Shown: piece after piece, positions 1-5,741 of the stretch
Numbering within the stretch: position 1 is the first letter of the stretch
Layout of the letters: each line of letters begins with the position of its first letter
From: an uncultured Haloferula sp.
GTDB taxonomy: Bacteria > Verrucomicrobiota > Verrucomicrobiae > Verrucomicrobiales > Akkermansiaceae
Direction of reading: 5' to 3'
Assembly (NCBI GenBank): GCA_946481625.1
Contig: CAMLOZ010000266.1
Location: 1 to 5,741 of the forward strand
DNA: 5,741 bases
Notes under the pieces: generated by a model
What the model saw: only the letters and a program-made list of their open reading frames with translations
Told to the model about the DNA's origin: nothing
The model's database searches: none
Made by a program: the position numbers and the translations under genes

Positions 1-702
1 CTTGTCGCCGGCGAGCGCCGCAAGGTCGCAAATCCCCAGCTTCACCACGATCCGGCCGACCGCCGTTACCCCCAGAATCTCGATCTGGACCGCCTGCAGC
101 GCGTCCATCCCGAGCGCGGCTATCACGACCCGGAGTGGAACCGCCTTCCCGACACCTTGCGCCCGCTGGCGCTGGCGACGCTGCACCGCAAGGGCATCAA
201 GGACCACGACGCCGAGGATGTTTTCATCGAAACCCTCGCCGAACTCGCACGCGAGCGGGACAATGACCGCAAGGCCCTGATCCAGGAGCCCACGGTCTTC
301 GAAGAGATCATCCCCCTTCATTCCCAGATCGTCCAATTCCGGGCGATCGACTGGTTCCGCCGCCGCGGCGCGCTGAAGAACCAACCGAACAACGGCGACA
401 GCTTCGACGCCCTCACGGGCGACTCCGAACGCCCGCTGCAGTTCGAGGACGAATCGACCGCCGCCATCACCTTCGAGAAGATTTACAAGGAATGCCGCGA
501 GGCGCTCAGCCCCGTCGAGTGGCAACTCGTTTACGCTCTCTACGTGGCCCAGACCGCAACCGTCCAGGATCTCGTCCGCAACGACAAGGTCTGCGCCAAG
601 CTCGGCATCAAGCCCGGTGCCTCCGACTCCACCCGCCGCCGCGCCATCGGCGACCTGGTGGAAGGAGCTTTGGAAAAAATCAGGGAAAATTTAGTATTTT
701 GA
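1..702 (+). CDS. Sigma-70-like RNA polymerase sigma factor, 5' end outside window
   Basis: The reading frame is open from base 1 to the TGA at 700-702 (233 visible codons), with no ATG near its beginning, so the true start lies upstream. Fragment residues about 53-90 resemble sigma region 2: a helix followed by a DAEDVFIETLAEL stretch (70-82), like the DAEDL.QETF motif of ECF sigma factors. Residues 112-123 (FRAIDWFRRRG) match the region 2.4 pattern N.AiDwlRR. Residues 165-233 resemble region 4: an LSPVEWQLVYALYV helix, then a helix-turn-helix around KLGIKPGASDSTRRRAI, ending in an amphipathic helix LEKIRENL. Region 4 is longer than in standard ECF factors, with extra residues between the two DNA-binding helices. 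It would direct core RNA polymerase to a small promoter set. The next gene encodes a membrane protein that may be its regulator. The sigma-like fold is well supported by pattern; membership of a defined ECF group is not. An internal TTG at 157 is an unlikely start because region 2 begins close to it. Confidence 0.62.
   Translation, partial: LVAGERRKVANPQLHHDPADRRYPQNLDLDRLQRVHPERGYHDPEWNRLPDTLRPLALATLHRKGIKDHDAEDVFIETLAELARERDNDRKALIQEPTVFEEIIPLHSQIVQFRAIDWFRRRGALKNQPNNGDSFDALTGDSERPLQFEDESTAAITFEKIYKECREALSPVEWQLVYALYVAQTATVQDLVRNDKVCAKLGIKPGASDSTRRRAIGDLVEGALEKIRENLVF
670..697 (+). promoter_or_regulatory. Candidate promoter for the 742-1332 gene
   Basis: TTGGAA (670-675) and TAGTAT (692-697) are separated by 16 bases, each matching the sigma-70 consensus at 4 of 6 positions. 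They lie in an AT-rich island (about 669-717) that stands out from the GC-rich surroundings. Transcription would begin near 704, leaving a leader of roughly 38 bases before the ATG at 742. The element overlaps the last codons of the sigma-like gene, so it would add transcription independent of the upstream gene. AT-richness alone makes such matches easier to find, so this is tentative. Confidence 0.3.
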
Positions 703-741
703 AAATCGGATATTCCCGACTGCGATTGGAGAATTGAAGCC

Positions 742-1332
742 ATGCACTTGGAACTCCCGGAACGCCTCCACTCCACCCGAGACCTCCTGATGCGCAGCCT
801 TCCCGTGCACCCGCTCGAGAAGGCTCCCGCCATGCCCGCCGGTCTGGCGGACGATCTGATGGCTCGGCATGCCCCGAAAGCCGCCGTCATCAAGCGGGTG
901 GTCGCGACGACGTCGCTTCTTGAAAAGGTCCGTACCTTCCTCGCCACGCCCGCCTTCGGCGTAGCCGCTGCCGCGGTAGTGGTGCTGGGTGTCCCCGTAC
1001 CGATGATTTCCAAGCCCGTACCGCAGGAGAGCTTCCGCGGGATGGATTCCACCGCGGTCTCGGGTGATGCCGTCACCATCCTCTTCGTGGGCACCAACCG
1101 GGCCCTGCAATCGGCTGTCGAGAACTCCGGCAACTTCGAACCATCCGCCTTCCGCAGCGCAGTCGATCTTGCCTCTGCCCAGGAAGTCGCGGGCGCAAAG
1201 GTCGTGATCGACTTCAACACGGAAAAGATCCACGCGGTCGACGCCACCGGAGCCGAAACCTATTCCGCGAGAATCCCGGCCGAGACCGACAAGGTCGCGA
1301 ACGCGGTCGCGGATGCGGTTTCACGGCTCTGA
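742..1332 (+). CDS. Single-pass membrane protein, possible anti-sigma partner
   Basis: This is a 196-residue protein of no recognised family. The ATG at 742 is preceded by GGAG at 728-731, 10 bases upstream, which supports the start. Residues 1-69 are hydrophilic and mostly helical in character, with basic residues (KRVV at 51-54, EKVR at 61-64) just before a single hydrophobic segment at about 70-89 (AFGVAAAAVVVLGV...). That predicts N-inside topology with residues 90-196 outside the cytoplasmic membrane. The external part (108-196) alternates short strands and helices, including VTILFVGT (111-118) and AKVVIDFNT (152-160), and has no cysteines. The layout of cytoplasmic N-domain, one membrane span and periplasmic C-domain, placed 39 bases after a sigma-like gene, is that of many anti-sigma factors, but the zinc-binding HxxxCxxC motif of classical ones is absent. 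The anti-sigma role is therefore inferred from context; an unrelated membrane protein remains possible. Confidence 0.72.
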   Translation: MHLELPERLHSTRDLLMRSLPVHPLEKAPAMPAGLADDLMARHAPKAAVIKRVVATTSLLEKVRTFLATPAFGVAAAAVVVLGVPVPMISKPVPQESFRGMDSTAVSGDAVTILFVGTNRALQSAVENSGNFEPSAFRSAVDLASAQEVAGAKVVIDFNTEKIHAVDATGAETYSARIPAETDKVANAVADAVSRL

Positions 1333-1336
1333 GACG

Positions 1337-1362
1337 GGCGGTTCCAACCCGCCGGCGATTTT
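1337..1362 (+). terminator. Weak possible intrinsic terminator
   Basis: Just after the TGA at 1330-1332, GGCGG (1337-1341) pairs with CCGCC (1349-1353) around a 7-base loop. The stem is followed after five bases by TTTT (1359-1362). The stem is short and the T tract is short and offset, so termination would be partial at best. It is the only hairpin in the 63-base gap before the AI-2E gene. Confidence 0.22.
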
Positions 1363-1395
1363 CCCATCCCTCTGCGGGCGGAGTTCTGCTAGAGC

Positions 1396-2796
1396 GTGTC
1401 GGCGATGGCGCGTTACCCCACCCGATTCCAGCTCCGCACCTTGTGGAATGCGGCCACCGGCGTGTCCATTCTGGTGCTCGGCGCGCTCATCGTCGGGCTG
1501 ATCTGGCTGGTCGGGAAGATCTTCGGCTTCCTCCAGCCGGTGCTGGTGCCGCTGGCCGTGGCCGCGATCACCGCCTACTTGCTGGACCCGGTGGTGCGGC
1601 TGTTCCAGAAGCGCGGCTTCTCCCGCCGTTGGTCGGTCGTCTCCGTGTTCGCGACTTTCACCCTCCTCGTCGCCGGCCTCGTCGCGATCATGATCCCGCT
1701 CGTCGGCGGCCAGATCCACGAGTTCCAGCAGCAGCGCGAGGAGATGGCAGCCACTGCCAGGGCCACGACTCCCGCCGAGCAGGAAGCCATCGCCGAGAAC
1801 CCCGCGGCGGCGAAGAAGCCGCTCGACGAGGTCATCGTCGATATCCTGATCGATACCCGCAACAAGAGCGAGTGGTCGAAACCCTTCATCGATCCCCTGC
1901 TCGCCCCGCCGAAGGCGGAAGGAGACAAAGGCGAGACCGCTCCCAAAGCCGACATCGGGGCCGAACTGGACCTCGCATTCCAGGAGAAGCGGCCGGTCGA
2001 TCCTCCGATCATCCTCGAAGAGACGGAGCTCTGGTCGCAGGCCAAGGGCTATCTCGATGAGATTTTCAGTTGGGTGAAGGGCGGGGCTGGCAAGGTGCTC
2101 GGTTTCCTCGGCCTCGCGCTCGGCTTCCTGATGGTGCCGATCTACCTCTATTACATCCTGAACGAGAGTGCCGCGATCAAGGAGCACTGGCACGACTACG
2201 TCCCGCTCAAGGCCTCCCGCTTCAAAACCGAACTGGTCGAGACGCTCACCGAGATCAACCGCTACATGATCTCGTTCTTCCGCGGCCAGGTCCTCGTCGC
2301 TTTCATCGATGGCATGCTGGTCGGCATCGCCCTAACCATCTTCGGCCTGCCACTCGGCTTGCTGATCGGTATCCTGATGGCGATCCTCGGAATCATCCCC
2401 TACATCGGGAATATCATCACGCTCATCCCGGCCTGCGTGCTGGCCTGGTTCCATTTCAGCGTCCCGGACAACCAAGGCTGGCTCGGCTCCAATCCCTGGG
2501 CCTACGTCGGTGGCGTCGTGGCCATCTTCGTGATCGTCCAGCAGATCAATTCGCTGCTCACCGCGCCCAAGATCGTCGGCGACTCGGTGGGCCTGCATCC
2601 CATGACGGTCATCTTCTCGATGCTGTTCTGGTCTTTGATCCTCGGCGGTTTCGTCGGAGCCTTGCTGGCCGTCCCGCTGACCGCCGCGGTGAAGGTGCTC
2701 TTCCGCCGCTACATTTGGGAGCGCAAGATCAAGGAGGATGCGGAGAACCGCGACGACGGCTACGAGGAGTGGGAGCCTTCCGAGTCGGAGGCCTGA
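1396..2796 (+). CDS. AI-2E family transporter (PerM/TqsA-like membrane protein)
   Basis: This 466-residue polytopic membrane protein belongs to the AI-2E transporter family (PF01594), whose members export autoinducer-2 or act as cation/proton antiporters; the substrate here cannot be told. Predicted spans lie near residues 22-40, 44-64, 80-103, 232-254, 296-316, 319-350, 368-387 and 402-432, the family's usual eight. Family marks include FFRGQ (294-298), IPYIGN (334-339) and the signature PKIVGDSVGLHP (391-402). The soluble segment between spans 3 and 4 (104-231) is long and charged, with a Pro/Lys/Glu stretch at 171-187. This makes the protein about 100 residues longer than the roughly 350 typical of the family. 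The tail (440-466) is strongly acidic. A TAG at 1390-1392 in the same frame makes GTG 1396 the earliest start; GGAG at 1380-1383 lies 12 bases before it. ATG 1405, three codons in, is an alternative with a poorer site. The gene may be co-transcribed with the cyclophilin gene. Confidence 0.93.
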   Translation: MSAMARYPTRFQLRTLWNAATGVSILVLGALIVGLIWLVGKIFGFLQPVLVPLAVAAITAYLLDPVVRLFQKRGFSRRWSVVSVFATFTLLVAGLVAIMIPLVGGQIHEFQQQREEMAATARATTPAEQEAIAENPAAAKKPLDEVIVDILIDTRNKSEWSKPFIDPLLAPPKAEGDKGETAPKADIGAELDLAFQEKRPVDPPIILEETELWSQAKGYLDEIFSWVKGGAGKVLGFLGLALGFLMVPIYLYYILNESAAIKEHWHDYVPLKASRFKTELVETLTEINRYMISFFRGQVLVAFIDGMLVGIALTIFGLPLGLLIGILMAILGIIPYIGNIITLIPACVLAWFHFSVPDNQGWLGSNPWAYVGGVVAIFVIVQQINSLLTAPKIVGDSVGLHPMTVIFSMLFWSLILGGFVGALLAVPLTAAVKVLFRRYIWERKIKEDAENRDDGYEEWEPSESEA

Positions 2797-2810
2797 GAGC
2801 GGGCTTGCCC

Positions 2811-2844
2811 GGGAGCTTGCGGCATGGCGGTATCCGCCGGGTGA
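2811..2844 (+). CDS. Six-codon mini-ORF with Shine-Dalgarno, overlapping next start
   Basis: GGGAG at 2811-2815 sits 8 bases before ATG 2824, the best-placed ribosome binding site in the AI-2E/cyclophilin gap. The ORF reads MAVSAG and stops at TGA 2842-2844, which overlaps the cyclophilin start codon GTG 2841-2843 as GTGA. The cyclophilin GTG has no Shine-Dalgarno of its own, so terminating ribosomes could re-initiate there (translational coupling). An alternative is that one G is missing from the run at 2839-2841; a four-G run would fuse the six residues to the cyclophilin signal peptide and make ATG 2824 the true start. The sequence alone cannot decide between these. The interval given includes the binding site; the coding part is 2824-2844. 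Confidence 0.4.
2826..2838 (+). other. Small hairpin directly before the cyclophilin start
   Basis: GGCGG (2826-2830) and CCGCC (2834-2838) form a perfect 5-bp stem with a TAT loop, ending two bases before GTG 2841. In the mRNA it would occupy the place where a ribosome binding site would normally be, consistent with initiation depending on ribosomes opening it while translating the mini-ORF. Short GC-rich hairpins are common in this composition, so a function is only suggested. Confidence 0.3.
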
Positions 2845-4121
2845 TTCGTACCGCTTTCTTGCTTCTCGCGTCCGCGGGGCTGGCGCATTCCCAGATTCAC
2901 GCGGATTTCACCGTGTCCCATGGCGGCACGCCGCTCGGAACCTTCCGCGCCCGGCTGGACCATGACAAGGCACCGCGGACCTGCGCCAACTTCATCGGGC
3001 TCGCCACCGGCAAGCGACCCTGGATCAAGCTTCCCACCGGCCAAGTCATGGAGAACCGTCCTTACTACGACGGCCTGACCTTTCACCGCCTGGTCCACAA
3101 CTTCGTGATCCAGGGCGGCTCCCCGAACGGTCAGGGAACCGATGGTCCCGGCTACGTGATCCAGGACGAGTATCACGCCGGCCTCCGCCATTCGGGCCGC
3201 TACATGCTTTCGATGGCGAAGGGCAACACGCCGAACAGCGGCGGCTCGCAGTTCTTCATCACCCTCGCCGCCGCCTCCGGGCTCGACGACAAGCACTCGG
3301 TTTTCGGCGAGGTGATCTCCGGTCGCGAAATCATCGACAACTTCACCAACCCGGCGCTCTTCCCGACCACCAGCGAGCGGCCGAACAGCCCCATCACGAT
3401 GGACTCGGTGGTCATCTCCGGTCCCGGCTTGGAAAGCTTCGACCTGAACAATCCGGCATGGAGACTGCCGGTGATCCGCAGCAAACCGATGCGGGGAACC
3501 CGCGTGGCGGCGAACAACAGCTTCGTCCTGAACTTCGACCGCAAGTTCCAGACCGAGAACGTGCTTTCGTATTCGATGGACCTGCGCAACTGGTCCTACT
3601 TCCGCCATGTCCGCAGCCGCGATGATTTCGCCGGGTATCAATTCACCGTCACCGGCGTGACCTTCCCGAAGTTTTTCATGACCTGCGCCGAGGTCGACTA
3701 CGGCGCCACGTTCAATCCGCCGTCTCCCCTCCTTCCCTCCGGCAAGAGCATCGCGATCAGCGACCGCAACGGCAATATCTTGACCTTGCTGTCGAACGGA
3801 GCGGGCGGCGGCACGTGGTCCTATACCGGCGGTGCTTCCGGAACCCTCGCGAGCCTCGGCACCACGGATTACTCCACGGCCAGCGGGGCAAGCACCTACA
3901 CCTACATCCCCGGCTCCTCCATCCCGGGCTTCGCCACCGAGTCCCATCTCTTCCCCCTCACGCAGTTGAATGTGAGCTTTGGCAGCCCCGGTCCCGCGGG
4001 CTGGACATCCCTGGCCGGGATCCTGTCCTTCCACGAGAGCAACTCCGGTTGGTTCGAGGGTGCCGCGCAGCTTGAGAGCGGCGGAATCCTGGTCCAGCGC
4101 TCCTTCACACTGTCCCCCTAA
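2841..4121 (+). CDS. Exported cyclophilin-type peptidyl-prolyl isomerase with C-terminal beta-rich extension
   Basis: This 426-residue protein would catalyse cis-trans isomerisation of X-Pro bonds outside the cytoplasm. GTG 2841 is chosen because it gives a short signal peptide: MIRT, a hydrophobic core at 5-15 and a likely signal peptidase I site after AHS (15-17). The cyclophilin domain spans about 20-195. It shows FHR (81-83, R83 matching catalytic Arg55 of human CypA), FVIQGG (88-93), GTDGPGY (99-105), NSGGSQFFIT (132-141) and LDDKHSVFGEV (148-158, H152 matching His126). The position of CypA Trp121 is Gly147, so cyclosporin binding is expected to be poor. Residues 200-290 contain a YSMDLRNWSYF stretch (244-254), and 296-426 are Gly/Ser/Thr/Tyr-rich, probably beta-sheet; I recognise no named domain there. 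Extended cyclophilins of this kind are, from memory, common in Verrucomicrobiota. It lies 44 bases after the AI-2E gene. Upstream readable frame (from 2070) overlaps that gene and is not coding. Confidence 0.92.
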   Translation: MIRTAFLLLASAGLAHSQIHADFTVSHGGTPLGTFRARLDHDKAPRTCANFIGLATGKRPWIKLPTGQVMENRPYYDGLTFHRLVHNFVIQGGSPNGQGTDGPGYVIQDEYHAGLRHSGRYMLSMAKGNTPNSGGSQFFITLAAASGLDDKHSVFGEVISGREIIDNFTNPALFPTTSERPNSPITMDSVVISGPGLESFDLNNPAWRLPVIRSKPMRGTRVAANNSFVLNFDRKFQTENVLSYSMDLRNWSYFRHVRSRDDFAGYQFTVTGVTFPKFFMTCAEVDYGATFNPPSPLLPSGKSIAISDRNGNILTLLSNGAGGGTWSYTGGASGTLASLGTTDYSTASGASTYTYIPGSSIPGFATESHLFPLTQLNVSFGSPGPAGWTSLAGILSFHESNSGWFEGAAQLESGGILVQRSFTLSP

Positions 4122-4138
4122 CCTGCCGCAATCCGCCC

Positions 4139-5280
<1,142 letters not shown>

Positions 5281-5297
5281 GTTTTTGTGACAGCTCC

Positions 5298-5331
5298 GCC
5301 CCGCGGGCCTTCGGGTCCGCGGGGCTTTTTT
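5298..5331 (+). terminator. Strong intrinsic terminator of leuB
   Basis: A 12-bp stem runs from 5298-5309 to 5314-5325, with one G-U pair (5307/5316), closed by a C(UUCG)G tetraloop at 5310-5313. It is followed directly by six Ts (5326-5331). It begins 17 bases after the leuB TAA. This is a textbook Rho-independent terminator and separates leuB from the next transcription unit. Confidence 0.95.
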
Positions 5332-5367
5332 AGTGCTAAATTTCCCGGCCCGACGGGGAGTTTCGTT

Positions 5368-5396
5368 TTGACAGCGGGGCCGGACGGGCATTCACT
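5368..5396 (+). promoter_or_regulatory. Candidate promoter of the TonB-like gene
   Basis: A perfect -35 hexamer TTGACA (5368-5373) is followed after 17 bases by TTCACT (5391-5396), a weak -10 matching 3 of 6 positions. Transcription would start near 5403, leaving a leader of about 40 bases before GTG 5443. It lies just after the leuB terminator and immediately before the Fur-like site, the expected arrangement for a repressible promoter. Confidence 0.45.
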
Positions 5397-5405
5397 GCCG
5401 CCACC

Positions 5406-5420
5406 TGAGATTCATTCTCA
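5406..5420 (+). promoter_or_regulatory. Fur-box-like operator
   Basis: TGAGATTCATTCTCA is a 7-1-7 inverted repeat centred on C5413, with six of seven base pairs symmetric. Compared with the Fur 7-1-7 consensus TGATAATnATTATCA it matches 11 of 14 defined positions. It lies in an AT-rich patch, at the predicted transcription start of the TonB-like gene and 22 bases before its GTG. Fur bound to Fe2+ here would block transcription when iron is plentiful. The link to Fur is inferred from site similarity and from the downstream gene type; another Fur-family regulator (Zur, PerR) could use a similar site. Confidence 0.5.
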
Positions 5421-5442
5421 ATAACGAGCTTCCCCTTCTTCC

Positions 5443-5741
5443 GTGCACCCGCTGCTTTACGCCCTGAACATCGGCACCCTGGCCACGTGGATCACGTTGT
5501 CCGGCGCGAGCACGGTGGCGGTGGCGATCAAGGTCCACGAGCGGCTGCCGAAACTGAACGAGGTCAAGCCGGCCGAGATCGAGCTTGCCTTCATCGATGA
5601 AGTGATGGGCTCCGCACCGCCCGCCGCGCCGGAAGACGCCGCGATCACCGAGGAAGACGTGCCGCAGGAAGAACTGCCGCAGCCGGAGGAAATCCCGGAA
5701 CTTCCCGAGATGCCGGAGATTCCGGAAGTGGCCGAACTGGA
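5443..5741 (+). CDS. TonB-like energy transducer, N-terminal part, 3' end outside window
   Basis: The frame is open from GTG 5443 to the window edge (99 full codons). A TAA in the same frame at 5422-5424 and no other start codon between them make GTG 5443 the earliest possible start; no clear Shine-Dalgarno precedes it. Residues 4-29 form one hydrophobic span (LLYALNIGTLATWITLSG...VAVAI), followed by K30 and a charged stretch, with no signal cleavage site, so it is probably an inner-membrane anchor with the rest in the periplasm. Residues 57-99 are Pro/Glu-rich, with a three-residue beat PEEIPELPEMPEIPEV (81-96). An N-terminal anchor plus an acidic proline-rich spacer is the layout of TonB, which carries proton-motive energy from ExbB/ExbD to outer-membrane receptors. 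The diagnostic C-terminal TonB domain would lie beyond the window. The Fur-like site upstream supports an iron-uptake role. Another Pro/Glu-rich membrane protein, such as a TolA-like one, cannot be excluded. Confidence 0.55.
   Translation, partial: MHPLLYALNIGTLATWITLSGASTVAVAIKVHERLPKLNEVKPAEIELAFIDEVMGSAPPAAPEDAAITEEDVPQEELPQPEEIPELPEMPEIPEVAEL

Noticed and set aside
1337..1353. tRNA T-arm lookalike: 5-bp stem with 7-base loop TTCCAAC
   Set aside because: Position 57 is C instead of a purine, no matching acceptor, D or anticodon arms can be folded upstream, and the upstream bases are the coding end of the 742-1332 gene.
1321..2193. 290-codon minus-strand frame opposite the AI-2E gene
   Set aside because: Its translation is Asp/Glu/Arg/His-rich low complexity, typical of an antisense shadow, and the + strand gene is certain.
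2800..2811. CGGGC-TT-GCCCG hairpin just after the AI-2E stop
   Set aside because: The loop is too small and no T tract follows, so it does not qualify as a terminator; short GC palindromes are frequent in this composition.
2070..2840. Open frame continuing upstream of the cyclophilin gene to 2070
   Set aside because: It overlaps the AI-2E gene in another frame, its translation is Arg/Pro-rich shadow sequence, and the signal peptide at 2841 fixes the real start.
2760..4034. 424-codon open frame on the minus strand opposite the cyclophilin gene
   Set aside because: Long antisense frames are expected in GC-rich genes. The translation has no recognisable motif and lies over a well-supported gene.
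5329..5340. Inverted repeat TTTAG-TG-CTAAA after the leuB terminator
   Set aside because: It partly consists of the terminator T tract, is short, and lies nearly 30 bases upstream of the candidate -35; most likely chance.

Overview
The window is GC-rich bacterial DNA with genes packed closely on the + strand. It most resembles a member of the Verrucomicrobiota (Luteolibacter/Haloferula-like). That placement is an inference from the style of the secreted cyclophilin with its C-terminal beta-rich extension and from the general protein flavour; no rRNA or marker set is present. No mobile element, CRISPR array, tRNA or rRNA was found.

Layout. (1) 1-702 is the 3' part of a divergent sigma-70-like factor. 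(2) 742-1332 is a single-pass membrane protein that directly follows it; size, topology and position suggest an anti-sigma factor or sigma-linked partner, though no family signature is visible. An AT-rich stretch at the junction holds a candidate promoter. (3) 1396-2796 is an AI-2E (PerM/TqsA) family membrane transporter with an unusually long charged loop. (4) 2841-4121 is an exported cyclophilin-type peptidyl-prolyl isomerase with about 230 extra C-terminal residues. It starts at a GTG with no ribosome binding site of its own, but a six-codon mini-ORF with a good Shine-Dalgarno ends exactly across that GTG. (5) 4177-5280 is leuB, 3-isopropylmalate dehydrogenase, preceded by a promoter-like pair so close to the ATG that the mRNA may be leaderless, and followed by a textbook intrinsic terminator. 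(6) 5281-5442 is a regulatory gap: terminator, a TTGACA promoter candidate and a near-palindromic Fur-box-like site. (7) 5443 to the window end is the start of a membrane-anchored, Pro/Glu-rich protein that looks like the N-terminus of a TonB-type energy transducer.

How the parts relate. Genes 1-2 form a likely regulatory pair. The AI-2E transporter and the cyclophilin are 44 bases apart and may be co-transcribed. leuB appears to be a single-gene unit of leucine biosynthesis away from leuA/leuCD. The most informative new signal is the combination of a Fur-like operator and a TonB-like gene after leuB, which points to an iron-regulated outer-membrane energisation locus continuing past the right edge. 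I see no clear wholly new biological system; the most unusual features are the mini-ORF/start overlap at the cyclophilin gene and the probable leaderless leuB message.
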